A DNA stretch of 64,000 nt from Winogradskyella undariae (GTDB lineage: Bacteria; Bacteroidota; Bacteroidia; Flavobacteriales; Flavobacteriaceae): NCBI RefSeq assembly GCF_013285155.1, contig NZ_JABTEL010000002.1, positions 248,001 through 312,000 on the forward strand, given 5' to 3'. The translations under genes were made by a program, and so were the position numbers. The notes beneath the pieces were generated by a model, which was given only the letters and a program-made list of their open reading frames with translations, was not told the DNA's origin and did not search any database. Numbering within the stretch: position 1 is the stretch's first letter; each line of letters opens with the position of its first letter. Positions 1 to 9,604 of this stretch are shown in pieces.

Positions 1-14
1 AAAAATTAGAACTT

Positions 15-437
15 ATGATTTACGGAATTACTTTAATCCTTTTAAGCATCATCGCAGTACCATCACTTATTTTATCAAAAAAACCTAACGCACAAGAGCT
101 GTTAGACAAAGTAGCACCTTACCAAGGTTGGATTGGGCTTGTATTTTGCATTTTTGGAGTTTGGGGAATTATTTCAGCTTTACTTAATATAGCTTTATTG
201 TCAATAGCCCCTATTTGGTGGATTACTTTATTAGCTGGTAGTGTAGTAGAAGCAGCACTTGGATTTATGTTAGGGTTTGGTATGATAAACCAATTAATTT
301 TAAGTAAAAATGAAGCAGCAAAAGCAAAAGGAGCAGCATTAAGAGAAAAATTAGCACCAAAGTTAGGTCAATTTGGAATCTTAGGATTAGTAGTAGGTGG
401 TTGGATGATTGCAGCATCTTTCTTATTTACTATTTAA
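15..437 (+). CDS. Small multi-pass membrane protein
   Basis: The 140-residue product has about four hydrophobic segments (residues 1-20, 38-60, 63-90 and 117-140) separated by short polar loops, so it should sit in the inner membrane. A lysine- and alanine-rich stretch near residues 98-115 is probably a cytoplasmic loop. I recognise no family or active site. It lies 50 bases before a secreted protein on the same strand, and the two may share a transcript. The start lies 15 bases from the window edge, so the promoter is not visible. Function unknown. Confidence 0.75.
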   Translation: MIYGITLILLSIIAVPSLILSKKPNAQELLDKVAPYQGWIGLVFCIFGVWGIISALLNIALLSIAPIWWITLLAGSVVEAALGFMLGFGMINQLILSKNEAAKAKGAALREKLAPKLGQFGILGLVVGGWMIAASFLFTI

Positions 438-487
438 TTATCAGAATAGATTAATTCACAAAATAAAATCAATAAAATATTAATATT

Positions 488-1093
488 ATGAAACAGTTAA
501 TTTTAGCAATACTATTATGTATTTCTACATTAGGAATTGCACAAAACACATCAGGTAGACGCACTATAAGTGTTTACGGTGTTGCAGAAAAAACAACTCA
601 AACTATTACTTATAAAACAGATGTAACGCTGACTTTAGATAATAGTTATTATACGGATGATCCTTATAATAGTTTAGACGAATTATTAGTGAAATACTAC
701 GAGAAAGTTGATGAGCTAAATATTGATAAATCAAAATTCACAGTAGACGAATTATCATATGTATCTTCAGGATATAGAAAAGATGGAACTGTTCTTAGAT
801 TTGAAACTAGTGATAAGGAGGAAATCTTAAAATTAACAAGTATTAGAATGGCACAAGTAATGCCAGCTTATATTCAGGTGAAAACTAAAACACCTGAAGC
901 AGATATGAAAAAGTTAATGACTAAAGCGTTAGAAAATGCTCGTGAAAAAGCAGAAATGTTAGCAGCTATTAGCGGAGATGAAATTGGAGAAATATGCTCA
1001 ATAGTTAGTGATTATGATACATCTGATTACTGGCAATCACCAAATACAGATTCAGAATATGTAAGATTATCTGTTGTTTTTACATTAAAATAA
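488..1093 (+). CDS. Secreted SIMPL/DUF541-like protein
   Basis: A 201-residue protein with a clear signal peptide (about residues 1-18, ending near GIAQ). The body has the alternating strand/helix pattern of the SIMPL (DUF541) family: an early segment ISVYGVAEKTTQT, then a helical segment rich in alanine and lysine near residues 140-160 (ALENAREKAEMLAAISG), and a C-terminal strand. SIMPL proteins are periplasmic and of poorly known function. The family call rests on the overall pattern and the AREKAEMLA helix and is moderate. A hairpin at 1111-1149 follows the stop. Confidence 0.6.
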   Translation: MKQLILAILLCISTLGIAQNTSGRRTISVYGVAEKTTQTITYKTDVTLTLDNSYYTDDPYNSLDELLVKYYEKVDELNIDKSKFTVDELSYVSSGYRKDGTVLRFETSDKEEILKLTSIRMAQVMPAYIQVKTKTPEADMKKLMTKALENAREKAEMLAAISGDEIGEICSIVSDYDTSDYWQSPNTDSEYVRLSVVFTLK

Positions 1094-1110
1094 AAATTTA
1101 TTTAAGGGTG

Positions 1111-1149
1111 AAGTCTGCGTTGCGTTATTTTAATAATGCTCGCAGACTT
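1111..1149 (+). terminator. Long hairpin downstream of the SIMPL-like gene
   Basis: The arms AAGTCTGCG (1111-1119) and CGCAGACTT (1141-1149) are perfectly complementary, and an inner stem GCGTTATT/AATAATGC (one G-U pair) closes on a two-base loop. It lies 17 bases past the stop at 1093. There is no strong U tract, so termination is probable but not certain. Confidence 0.55.
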
Positions 1150-1533
1150 TGTGATTTTAAAAACTTACGAGCTCCTATGTGCCATTTAGTTTTTTTTAAT
1201 TAGAATTAGAATTAGAAATTTCTTCTATTTAAAGAACCTTTGTTGTTAATTTATTATTGTTTTTACAAGAAGATATAAACACTGAGGTGAAACTTAAAAT
1301 TAAAATATTGTATCTCATAATATCTATATTTTTACTTTTAGACTCCTATAAATTACTAAATTAAAGACAAAATCAAGATGTATTCAAAATATTTATAGCA
1401 CTATAAATACTGTTAATAACTTATAAGTAAGGATTTAATGAAAAAACCTACTTTTGTTTTAGCTGCTTTTAACTGTTTGTTTAAATTTTAAATCAGTGAA
1501 ATAGAAGCATAGTAAAATTTTAAAACACAAGAT
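1150..1533. other. Intergenic region before trxB, no gene seen
   Basis: This is 384 bases of AT-rich DNA with no convincing reading frame. It must hold the trxB promoter. A TTTG near 1454 and another TTTG about 20 bases later resemble Bacteroidota promoter elements, but the -7 element does not fit TAnnTTTG exactly. I see no RNA gene. Confidence 0.4.
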
Positions 1534-2517
1534 ATGTCAGATACAATAGAAAAAGTAAAATGTTTAATTATAGGTTCAGGACCAGCAGGTTATACGGCTG
1601 CGGTTTATGCAGCTAGAGCAAATATGTCTCCTGTTTTGTATCAAGGTGAACAACCAGGTGGTCAATTAACAACAACTAATGATGTTGAGAATTTTCCTGG
1701 ATACCCAGAAGGTATTACAGGTCCAGAAATGATGATGCAATTACAAAAGCAAGCTGAACGTTTTGGAACTGATGTACGTCATGGTTGGGTTTCTAAAGTT
1801 GATTTTTCTGGAGATGTGCATAAAGCATGGATTAATGAAGATAAAGAAATTCACGCGGATACTATTATTATTTCTACAGGTGCGTCTGCAAAATATTTAA
1901 ACTTACCTTCAGAACAAAAATATTTAAAATTAGGTGGTGGTGTTTCTGCATGTGCAGTTTGTGATGGTTTTTTCTATAGAAATCAAGAAGTTGTAATTGT
2001 TGGAGCTGGAGATTCTGCTTGCGAAGAAGCACATTATTTATCTAAACTTTGTAAAAAAGTAACCATGTTAGTTAGACGTGATGAGTTTAGAGCTTCTAAA
2101 ATTATGGCACAGCGTGTTATGAAAACAGAAAATATTGAAATCTTATTTAATACAGAAACAGACGAGGTTTTAGGTGATGGTCAAGTTGTAACAGGAGTAA
2201 GGGTTTATAATAATAAAACAAAACAAAAGCACGATATTGAAGCTACTGGTTTCTTTGTTGCTATTGGTCATAAACCTAATACAGATATTTTTAAAGATAT
2301 TTTAGACTTAGACGAAACAGGTTATATCATTAATGCTGTTCCTGGAACAAGTAAAACAAATGTAGAAGGTGTTTTTGTTAGTGGAGATGCAGCAGATCAT
2401 GTATACAGACAAGCAATTACTGCAGCCGGAACAGGGTGTATGGCAGCTTTAGATGCAGAGCGTTATTTAGCTGCTAAGGATGCTGATTTTGAGATTGCTA
2501 CTTCAAGTTATAACTAA
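1534..2517 (+). CDS. trxB: Thioredoxin-disulfide reductase
   Basis: NADPH-dependent FAD flavoprotein that reduces thioredoxin in the cytoplasm. The 327 residues match the usual bacterial length. Seen directly: the N-terminal FAD dinucleotide motif GSGPAG (residues 14-19), the redox-active CAVC (140-143), the NADPH-binding VGAGDSACEEA near residue 155, and the C-terminal FAD motif around FVSGDAAD. All catalytic features are intact. The gene stands alone, with a 440-base upstream gap and a strong terminator at 2538-2567, so it is probably monocistronic. Confidence 0.97.
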   Translation: MSDTIEKVKCLIIGSGPAGYTAAVYAARANMSPVLYQGEQPGGQLTTTNDVENFPGYPEGITGPEMMMQLQKQAERFGTDVRHGWVSKVDFSGDVHKAWINEDKEIHADTIIISTGASAKYLNLPSEQKYLKLGGGVSACAVCDGFFYRNQEVVIVGAGDSACEEAHYLSKLCKKVTMLVRRDEFRASKIMAQRVMKTENIEILFNTETDEVLGDGQVVTGVRVYNNKTKQKHDIEATGFFVAIGHKPNTDIFKDILDLDETGYIINAVPGTSKTNVEGVFVSGDAADHVYRQAITAAGTGCMAALDAERYLAAKDADFEIATSSYN

Positions 2518-2537
2518 TTTTTTTTAACATATTTAAG

Positions 2538-2567
2538 AAGCCGAAGTTTTACACTTCGGCTTTTTTT
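2538..2567 (+). terminator. Rho-independent terminator of trxB
   Basis: A nine-base-pair stem AAGCCGAAG/CTTCGGCTT (2538-2546 and 2554-2562) with a seven-base loop, followed directly by a T run. It lies 20 bases after the trxB stop. Confidence 0.9.
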
Positions 2568-2676
2568 ATGTAAAATTTAAATATGTTAAATTTTTGAATA
2601 AATCTTAAATCATGATTTTCATCATAATTTAATGGTCTTTAATTGTAAATCTTTGCGGAAACAAAAAAACGTAACT

Positions 2677-3264
2677 ATGAACAATTTAATTAAATCACAA
2701 GTATTTTTTCTAGCAGTATTTTTAAGTAATCTGTTTTCTTTTCAGGTTGCTACATCTCAAAACTATACATTAAGCAATAGTAGTTCTTCTTTAGAAATAC
2801 ATGGCACATCTTCTTTACACGATTGGACAATAGAAACAGAAAAACAATCTGGAAAATTAGTGATTTCTAACACTGATAATTTAGAGATATCTAGTTTAAA
2901 TATTACTGTAGAAGCTGAAAGTCTTGAAAGTGGTAAATCTGCCATGAATAAAAACACTTATAAGGCTTTAAATACAGATGATTATAACACAATGACTTAT
3001 AGTCTTACTTCTGTTTCTAATGTAACAAAAAACAGTGACACTTCTTATAAAGTTACCACAACAGGTAAAATGACTATCGCTGGTAAAACTAAAACCATTT
3101 CTATGGACATGACTGTTACTTTAAGCGGTACTAAAGTTACTCTTGTAGGTGAAAAATCTTTTAATATGACTGATTTTGGTGTAGAACCACCAACAGCGAT
3201 GTTTGGTACTATTAAAACAGGAGATGCTATTAAAATTACTTTTAATTCAGTGTTCAACAAATAA
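2677..3264 (+). CDS. YceI-like periplasmic lipocalin-fold protein
   Basis: The frame is open from 2632, but I start at the ATG at 2677 because it gives an ordinary signal peptide (hydrophobic residues about 8-27) and the 15 upstream residues are polar and basic. The 195-residue product ends in a YceI-type beta barrel: the LEIHGTSSLHDWTIE segment and the late NMTDFGVEPPTAMFGTIKTGD block match the YceI family, which binds isoprenoid-like lipids in the periplasm. It is 49 bases upstream of a putative porin, with a second YceI-like gene beyond that, so the three may act together in the envelope. Confidence 0.8.
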   Translation: MNNLIKSQVFFLAVFLSNLFSFQVATSQNYTLSNSSSSLEIHGTSSLHDWTIETEKQSGKLVISNTDNLEISSLNITVEAESLESGKSAMNKNTYKALNTDDYNTMTYSLTSVSNVTKNSDTSYKVTTTGKMTIAGKTKTISMDMTVTLSGTKVTLVGEKSFNMTDFGVEPPTAMFGTIKTGDAIKITFNSVFNK

Positions 3265-3313
3265 TAATCAAGACCAATTAATAAATAACAACTAACAATT
3301 AAATTAGAAATTT

Positions 3314-4591
3314 ATGAAATCAGTATTAAAACTAGCAACCTTTGTCATTGTTTTTACAATGGGATATTCAATATCTGCACAAACGGTTAATCCACGCGAT
3401 TTTGACAATTACAGACAACCAGACCAAAGAGGTGTTAATGTATTTGAACCACAAAAAGATACACTTACAACTTTTGAAAACCTATATGTAAGAATAGGTG
3501 GGGCTTTTGCTCTTCAATATCAAGCATTAGATAATGAGAATTCAGGTGTAACACCTTTAGGAGAAGTAGGAAGTAACTTTAACTTAGCGACTGCTAATTT
3601 AGATTTAGATGTAGCACTTTATGATGGTGTAAGTATGCATTTAAGAACTTATTTATCTTCACGTCACCATAACGAACCTTATGTAAAAGGCGGATATTTT
3701 CAAATTGATAAATTAGATTTTATCCAAGAAGGTTTTTTAGGAGATCTTATGAGCCACACGACTATAAAAATTGGTCATATGGAAAATAACTATGGTGATA
3801 CACACTTTAGAAGAACAGATAATGCAGAAGCTATTTACAATCCTTTTGTAGGAAACTTAATTATGGATTCATTTACTACTGAAGTAGGTGCTGAAGTTTA
3901 TTATAATACAGGAAATGGATTTTTTGGAATGTTAGGTTTTACAAATGGTAAATTAAACCAAAGTGTAGAGGAATCTAACGGTACAACTGGTGGTGCTGCA
4001 TTTTTAGCAAAATTAGGATATGATAAACAACTTTCAGATGATTTAAGAGTGCGTTTAACAGGTTCTTTATATAACACAGGTTATGCACAAAATGTATATT
4101 TATATTCTGCAGATAGAGCAGGTTCTAGATACTATGACATAATGCAGGATGCTACAGCAACTAGTGATAACTTTAGATCTGGACGTTTTGATCCTGGTTT
4201 CAAAAATCAAATTACTGCTATTATGATTAACCCATTTGTAAAGTACGGTGGTTTAGAGTTCTTTGGTACTGTTGAGTTATCTTCAGGGAAAGCATTAAGT
4301 GAAACTGACAGAAGAAATACAGAGCAGTATGCAGGTGAAGCTATTTACAGATTTGGAGAGAAAGAAAATGTATTTGTAGGAGCACGTTACAATACTGTAA
4401 GCTCAGAATTAGCTAGTGGTGACGATGTAAGTATTAATAGATTTCAATTAGGTGCAGGTTGGTTTATGACCAAAAACGTATTAATGAAAGCAGAATATGT
4501 TAATCAACAATATAATGATTTTGCAGCAGGAGATCTTCTTGAAGATGGACAGTTTGATGGAGTTATGTTAGAAGCTGTAATTAGTTTCTAA
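3314..4591 (+). CDS. Putative outer-membrane porin-like beta-barrel protein
   Basis: A 425-residue protein with a signal peptide (about residues 1-22, ending SISAQ). The rest is made of alternating amphipathic strands separated by turn-rich, acidic loops, and it ends with a strand whose last residue is phenylalanine (LEAVISF), the usual C-terminal signature of outer-membrane barrels. The conserved-looking block GHMENNYGDTHFRR lies in the first third. It resembles phosphate-selective or generic Bacteroidota porins, but the substrate cannot be told. It is flanked by two YceI-like genes on the same strand and followed by a hairpin at 4608-4638. Confidence 0.7.
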   Translation: MKSVLKLATFVIVFTMGYSISAQTVNPRDFDNYRQPDQRGVNVFEPQKDTLTTFENLYVRIGGAFALQYQALDNENSGVTPLGEVGSNFNLATANLDLDVALYDGVSMHLRTYLSSRHHNEPYVKGGYFQIDKLDFIQEGFLGDLMSHTTIKIGHMENNYGDTHFRRTDNAEAIYNPFVGNLIMDSFTTEVGAEVYYNTGNGFFGMLGFTNGKLNQSVEESNGTTGGAAFLAKLGYDKQLSDDLRVRLTGSLYNTGYAQNVYLYSADRAGSRYYDIMQDATATSDNFRSGRFDPGFKNQITAIMINPFVKYGGLEFFGTVELSSGKALSETDRRNTEQYAGEAIYRFGEKENVFVGARYNTVSSELASGDDVSINRFQLGAGWFMTKNVLMKAEYVNQQYNDFAAGDLLEDGQFDGVMLEAVISF

Positions 4592-4607
4592 GAAATTAAG
4601 TTAATAA

Positions 4608-4645
4608 AAAGGCCTTTATTTTTGAAATAGAGGCCTTTATTTTTA
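4608..4645 (+). terminator. Terminator after the porin-like gene
   Basis: The stem AAAGGCCT (4608-4615) pairs with AGGCCTTT (4631-4638) and is followed by a T-rich run. It separates the porin-like gene from the next YceI-like gene, which starts only 18 bases later. Confidence 0.75.
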
Positions 4646-4655
4646 TATTTAAATC

Positions 4656-5255
4656 ATGATTAGAACATTTTTATTTCTTTTTTTATTTTTACTAGGACCA
4701 GTAAAACAATCTGTTTCTGAGACAAAAGTTTTGGACTCAAAGGAGTCTGTTGTATTTTTTTCTTCTGATAGTTATTTAAAGATTAAAGGAAAAACCAATG
4801 TAAGTACTTTTGAGTGTAATTTTGATATGACCGCTATTTCAGAGGCGATTAAAATCAGTTATAAGGATTATGATAAGAAAATTAAATTTGATGACACTAA
4901 GTTAATTCTACCTAATTTAGAATTTAATTGTGGAGGGAAAATGATCAATAAGGATTTTAATGAATTATTGAATACAGAAGAGTTTCCTGAAATAACTTTA
5001 AAGCTAAAAGAGATTTCAAAAGTTAAAATTAATGACAATTCAATTACAGTTACTATAGAAATTAAAATTAGTGATATCATTAAAACTTATAAAATACCAG
5101 TTTCTATAACAGAAAATAGTAATCTACATGTAAATGGTGTAATGCCTTTAGATATTAATGATTTTAACTTAACGGCACCTACAAAAATGTTAGGTATGGT
5201 TAAAGTTTCTCCTCAAATTGAGATTCAGTTTTCGCTTAAAATATTAGAGTCTTAA
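4656..5255 (+). CDS. YceI-like secreted protein
   Basis: A 199-residue protein with a short signal peptide (hydrophobic residues 3-17). It shares the layout of YceI-like proteins: an early KGKTNVSTFECNF strand pair and a late LNDFNLTAPTKMLGMVKVSP-like block that parallels the NMTDFGVEPPTAMFGTIK block of the protein at 2677. It is more diverged than that protein and lysine-rich. The start lies only 11 bases past the preceding terminator, so it probably has its own weak promoter or depends on readthrough. Converges with the gene at 5265. Confidence 0.7.
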   Translation: MIRTFLFLFLFLLGPVKQSVSETKVLDSKESVVFFSSDSYLKIKGKTNVSTFECNFDMTAISEAIKISYKDYDKKIKFDDTKLILPNLEFNCGGKMINKDFNELLNTEEFPEITLKLKEISKVKINDNSITVTIEIKISDIIKTYKIPVSITENSNLHVNGVMPLDINDFNLTAPTKMLGMVKVSPQIEIQFSLKILES

Positions 5256-5264
5256 AGAAAATAA

Positions 5265-6101
5265 TTATCGATTCTTCTTTTGCAATTTAGCTGTATCTTC
5301 AAACTTTGTAATCGTTATTGCAGGACTACTAAAAAGATAAATTTCACTATTACCCGATGCAGCAATAGAAATACTTTCGGTTGCAGAGATTGTTAAATCA
5401 CTATTATCTTCTAACGTAACTTCTGTAGTCTTAACATCAAATTTAGCACCATTAAAGTTCGTAGAATTATCCATTCTAATAACCGAACTATTTGCATTAC
5501 CTTCAATAACAGCATCAGATCTTAAATACAAATCAAAATCAGAAACTTTACTATTTATAAAGGCATCTAACTTGCTATTGTCACTTAATTCTATTTTTGT
5601 TTTATCTGCGGTAAGGTTTAATCTTGTTTTAGATTTTCCGGTACTCTTATATGTGAAGTTTTGTGCATTAATATTCAAATAAGCTCTAGAGTTGTCTGAA
5701 GTTATTAAAGTAACGTCTGTAAGTTCCATAGAGGTTAAAGATCTAATTTCTCCATTTCCTCTGGTTTCAATAAGGCTAAGTTCATCGCCATAATTTACAG
5801 TGATATTTAGTTTCTTTTTAGAAGTGATTTTGGTAGTCTCTACAAAAGTAAGCACACCATCACTTACATTAAATTGAATAACTTCATGTAAATTATCATC
5901 AGCTTCAACATTTACAGATGGTTTACTGTTATAAACAACTTCAATCGAAAAATCTCCATCAACAATAATCGAGTGAAAATCATCAATATATGTTTGTTTA
6001 ATCGTAACGTTTCTATCTCCTTTAATCTTTTCTTCTGATTGTGCTAATACTGTTGTTGTAGCTACAATCATTAAAAGTAAAATGGGTAATAATTTTTTCA
6101 T
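5265..6101 (-). CDS. DUF2807-like secreted beta-helix protein
   Basis: The minus-strand frame is open to 6155, but the ATG at 6101 starts a standard signal peptide (MKKLLPILLLMIV to LAQS), so I use it; product about 278 residues. The pattern of short strands ending in S, N or D (for example VEADDNLHEVI, ETRGNGEI, TSDNSRAYL) is that of the DUF2807 putative auto-transporter adhesin head family, predicted to be a right-handed beta-helix on the cell surface. Another member lies at 8784-9500. The gene converges with the YceI-like gene, with 9 bases between stops. Confidence 0.75.
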   Translation of the reverse strand: MKKLLPILLLMIVATTTVLAQSEEKIKGDRNVTIKQTYIDDFHSIIVDGDFSIEVVYNSKPSVNVEADDNLHEVIQFNVSDGVLTFVETTKITSKKKLNITVNYGDELSLIETRGNGEIRSLTSMELTDVTLITSDNSRAYLNINAQNFTYKSTGKSKTRLNLTADKTKIELSDNSKLDAFINSKVSDFDLYLRSDAVIEGNANSSVIRMDNSTNFNGAKFDVKTTEVTLEDNSDLTISATESISIAASGNSEIYLFSSPAITITKFEDTAKLQKKNR

Positions 6102-6486
6102 TTTATAGGTTTTACAATCTCTTTTTAAGAGACCCAAAGTGTGCAAGATAGTCACTTATTTTAAGTTTAGAAATCATTATCATATTCTGATTGTCAATAT
6201 TAATGATTTCTATTTAATTTTGGTCTAAGAAAAGGGATTATACTAAGATAAGCAAAAACCATCCCAAATTATATTTTTTATTTAAACTCACTTTTATAAG
6301 TGTTTATTTACTCCTTTATTTATGGTTTTTTTTTAATAAAAAATGGTAAATTGTTCAATGTTTATTCTTTATATTTAACAAAGTAATAAGATTGTAATTC
6401 AACTGTTAAATTTGAAAGTATAATTATAAATACACCACTTTTACAAAATTAATAGTGATATTTTTGAAGTGTAATTTTCCCTATAA
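6102..6486. promoter_or_regulatory. Divergent intergenic region with hairpin and promoter
   Basis: This gap separates the leftward DUF2807-like gene from the rightward sensor kinase. An 11-base inverted repeat, AGAAATCATTA (6169-6179) and TAATGATTTCT (6201-6211), lies in the left third. A -7 element TATTTTTG at 6459-6466 matches TAnnTTTG and lies 20 bases before the kinase ATG, predicting a very short leader; its -33 box is poor. No gene is seen in the gap. Confidence 0.5.
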
Positions 6487-8703
6487 ATGTTTTTAAACAA
6501 TACAGAAAAAATATATCAAATATTAGATGAAGCTTATGTTTCTAGAACTAAAGATGTTTTAAATAGTATTGAGTTAACTAAAGAAGCACTTCAATTAAGT
6601 GAGCAAATTGATAATGAAGAATTAATCGGAAAGTGCTTAAATCGATTAGGGCTTTATTACATGATAATTTTTGAGTTTGAAAAGTCTAATGAATTTTCAG
6701 CAAGAGCATTACTTATTTATAAGTCCATTAATGTTAAAAATGGGATTGCAGATTCTCGTTATAATATTGGTAGTGTATTTTATAAAACAAATGATTATTA
6801 CAGCGGTTTAATTCAACTTTTAGAAGCTTTAAAGTATTATAGAGAGGTCGATAATTTTCCAGGAGTCTGTAAAGTAGAGAAAGCTGTTGGTACTATTTAC
6901 GAATATATTGGAGATAACGATAAAGCACATAAATCTTATGTTAGTGCTATTAATACAGCTATAAAATTATCGAATAAAAACTTAGAGTCTAATATTCTCA
7001 CTAGTTTATCTGGTTTATACCTCAAAAAGAATAAAATAACTTTAGCAAAAGAGAAAATAGAACGCTCTATAGAATTAAAAAAAGAAACTAAAGATCTTAG
7101 AGGTTTAGGTTTTGCTATTTATGGGCGAGGTGATATTTTTTTAAAAACGGGTTCTTATAAAGAAGCAAAACAAGATTTTTTTAAAGCTTTGGATATACAT
7201 ATGGAAGTCAATGAGAAATTTGGTTCCGCATTGTGTTTGTCTAAACTTGGAGAAATGTATAATATTCTTGAGGATTTTGAAAAAGCTGAATATGTTTTAA
7301 AAGCAAGTGTAGAGATTGCTGTAGATATTAATGCAACAATAATTAAAATTAATAATTACAATCTGCTTTCTAAGATGTATAAAGCGCATCGTAACCATGT
7401 AGATGCACTTCGTTATCTAGAACTTCACGTCACAGAGAAAGAAAAAATAACGAAAAATCAGACTGTAAAAGTTATTGAGCATTATGACCTTATTAACCAA
7501 ATGAATAATTTGGAAAATGAAGCCCGAATTAATAAGGAAAAACAAAAGGCTATTGACATCATTAATAAAGAAGAGAAAGAAGCTGTTAGATTAAGACAAG
7601 AGTTTTTATCTATAATGAGTCATGAAATTAGAACACCATTAAATGCGATTACAACTATCATTTCAATTTTAAAAGATAATATTGTAAACGATGATAAAGA
7701 GTTGTTTAGTAGTCTTCAATTTGCTTCTAAAAATTTAATAAATACAGTTAATGATACTTTAGATTTTACAAAACTAGACTCTAATAAATCAGTATTAGAA
7801 GTGCGTAATGTTAATCTTAAAGAATTATGCTTAAATGTTATTACTCTACATAATAACAATGCAAAACTAAAAGATCTTAATTTAGTTTTAGATAGTAGTA
7901 TTCCTGAGAAAAGATATTATTCTTTAGATCAAGCCAAAATAGGTCAAATACTAGGTAATTTAATAAGTAATGCTATTAAATTTACTCATAGAGGAGATAT
8001 TATACTAGCAACAACATTAGTCGATGAAGACAAAGTTTATGATACTATTCGTTTTAGTGTAACAGATTCAGGTGAAGGTATTTCTAAGGAGAATTTAGAT
8101 GTTATATTTGATAGTTTTTCTCAAATTAAACCAGTTACTACAAGAGATCAAGGTGGTACAGGCTTAGGGCTTGCTATTGTTAAAAAGCTAGTAGAACTTC
8201 ATCAGGGACAAATATTAGTTAAGAGTGATCTTGATATAGGATCTGAATTTTATTTTACACTGAAGTTAAAAAGAGTTGTAAATATTGTTGAGGAAGAACA
8301 AATTGATTACAGTAAACTTAAAGGTCAAAAAGCACTTATAGCAGACGATACTTTAATTAATGCCTTGCTTATGAAGAAGGTGTTGAAAAAATGGGATGTT
8401 ACTTCAGATATTGTTAAAGATGGAAAAGAAGCTGTTGAAGCATCAAACATTAATAAGTATGATTTTATTTTAATGGATATTCACATGCCGGTTATGAATG
8501 GTGTGGAAGCAACAAAAATAATTAAGGCAGGCAGTAGTAAGAATAGTACTTCTCCGATTTTTGCAGTAACTGCAGATGTACAAACTAACGAGCACGAAGA
8601 AAATAGAATGTTATTTGACGCTATTTTATGGAAGCCTTTAGAAATTAAAAAACTTTACATTGCTTTATCTAAAAAGTATAATTTTAATGAAACTAAAGGA
8701 TAG
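6487..8703 (+). CDS. TPR-containing hybrid histidine kinase
   Basis: A 738-residue signalling protein with no signal peptide or membrane segment. Residues about 1-300 are tetratricopeptide repeats; about 330-375 is a coiled coil; the HisKA domain carries the phosphoacceptor histidine at residue 379 (SHEIRTPLNA); the ATPase domain shows the N box (NLISNAIKFTH) and G box (GGTGLGLAIVKKL). A receiver domain follows, with aspartate 664 in MDIHMPVMNG as phosphoacceptor. Such soluble TPR hybrids are common in Flavobacteria and sense through the repeats. No output gene is adjacent, so the partner is unknown. All kinase motifs are intact. Confidence 0.9.
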   Translation: MFLNNTEKIYQILDEAYVSRTKDVLNSIELTKEALQLSEQIDNEELIGKCLNRLGLYYMIIFEFEKSNEFSARALLIYKSINVKNGIADSRYNIGSVFYKTNDYYSGLIQLLEALKYYREVDNFPGVCKVEKAVGTIYEYIGDNDKAHKSYVSAINTAIKLSNKNLESNILTSLSGLYLKKNKITLAKEKIERSIELKKETKDLRGLGFAIYGRGDIFLKTGSYKEAKQDFFKALDIHMEVNEKFGSALCLSKLGEMYNILEDFEKAEYVLKASVEIAVDINATIIKINNYNLLSKMYKAHRNHVDALRYLELHVTEKEKITKNQTVKVIEHYDLINQMNNLENEARINKEKQKAIDIINKEEKEAVRLRQEFLSIMSHEIRTPLNAITTIISILKDNIVNDDKELFSSLQFASKNLINTVNDTLDFTKLDSNKSVLEVRNVNLKELCLNVITLHNNNAKLKDLNLVLDSSIPEKRYYSLDQAKIGQILGNLISNAIKFTHRGDIILATTLVDEDKVYDTIRFSVTDSGEGISKENLDVIFDSFSQIKPVTTRDQGGTGLGLAIVKKLVELHQGQILVKSDLDIGSEFYFTLKLKRVVNIVEEEQIDYSKLKGQKALIADDTLINALLMKKVLKKWDVTSDIVKDGKEAVEASNINKYDFILMDIHMPVMNGVEATKIIKAGSSKNSTSPIFAVTADVQTNEHEENRMLFDAILWKPLEIKKLYIALSKKYNFNETKG

Positions 8704-8730
8704 CTCTTTAGCTCATGTTAATTAAAAAAA

Positions 8731-8764
8731 GAATCCCGAAATCTATTAAGGATTCCGGGAGTTC
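8731..8764 (-). terminator. Terminator for the leftward DUF2807-like gene
   Basis: The imperfect hairpin GAATCCCGAAATC / GATTCCGGGAGTTC has an A-rich flank at 8723-8730, which reads as a T run on the minus strand. It lies just past the stop of the minus-strand gene at 8784 and may also stop the kinase transcript. Confidence 0.7.
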
Positions 8765-8783
8765 TATGATTGATTGACGGTAT

Positions 8784-9500
8784 TTAGTTTTGTTTTATGC
8801 TTCCTGCAGAATTATCCGTTTTATTGATTGTTTCAGGATTCCCAGAATATTTTATGTCACCACCACTTGTTGCATGGGCTGTTAGTACTTTAGTGCTATA
8901 AACATCGATGTCTGCTCCGCTAGTTACACTAACATCTGCTATTTCTGCAATTAATTGAGAAGCTTCAATATCACTTCCGCTTGTCGCTGAAGCAACAAGA
9001 TTTATAGTAGATCCGCTTACGTCTATATCACTTCCACTTGTAGCATGGCAGTTTAAAGCTTCGGTCTTTACATTCAATTTTATATCAGCACCACTAGTAC
9101 TGTTTAATTCTAAACTAGAAACTTTAATAGTATTGTTACCATAAACATCACTACCACTTGTGGCTGTGATTTTTGAAATTGTTTCAATATTTAGAGTCAC
9201 TTTTCTTAAAGTTGATCGTCCTATATTTTCACTAGTATAGATTCTTAAAGTACCATCAACAACTTCTGTTATAATTAGATCATGAAGGTTTTCATCTGCT
9301 TCTACAGTTAATGCTTGGTTATCAGATTGTGTAATGTAAAGATCTAATGCATTACTTATTTTAATTTCGTTAATGTTTTGGTTAATAGTACGGTCTGTTT
9401 TTATAACATTACCATTGCCTTCTACGCCACCTGAGAAATTACAGGATAGTAAAAGTACGCTAATAATACTTATGGTGATAATTCTAGTTAATGTAGTCAT
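8784..9500 (-). CDS. DUF2807-like surface protein with TSGxD repeats
   Basis: A 238-residue protein with a lipoprotein-type signal (hydrophobic stretch ending LLLSC near residue 20, so probably lipid-anchored). The body carries about six copies of a TSG(S/A/G)D motif (ATSGSDVYG, STSGADIKL, ATSGSDIDV, ATSGSDIEA, VTSGADIDV, ATSGGDIKY) spaced about 20 residues apart, as expected for coils of a beta-helix. This is typical of the DUF2807 family. It is downstream of, and probably co-regulated with, the PspC and PadR genes on the same strand; that arrangement is common in Bacteroidota. Confidence 0.8.
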   Translation of the reverse strand: MTTLTRIITISIISVLLLSCNFSGGVEGNGNVIKTDRTINQNINEIKISNALDLYITQSDNQALTVEADENLHDLIITEVVDGTLRIYTSENIGRSTLRKVTLNIETISKITATSGSDVYGNNTIKVSSLELNSTSGADIKLNVKTEALNCHATSGSDIDVSGSTINLVASATSGSDIEASQLIAEIADVSVTSGADIDVYSTKVLTAHATSGGDIKYSGNPETINKTDNSAGSIKQN

Positions 9501-9604
9501 GATTTCTGTTGGTTTTTTGATTGATGAATATTTTGTTTTTATAAATTTAAGCTAATTGTACTCAGTTGCATATTATAATTTGATGAGCTGTTAAATGTGT
9601 GGTA

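Noticed and set aside
1287..1364. A 25-residue hydrophobic GTG-started peptide in the gap before trxB
   Set aside because: Only a short low-complexity frame in AT-rich DNA; no overlap, promoter or conservation signal supports it.
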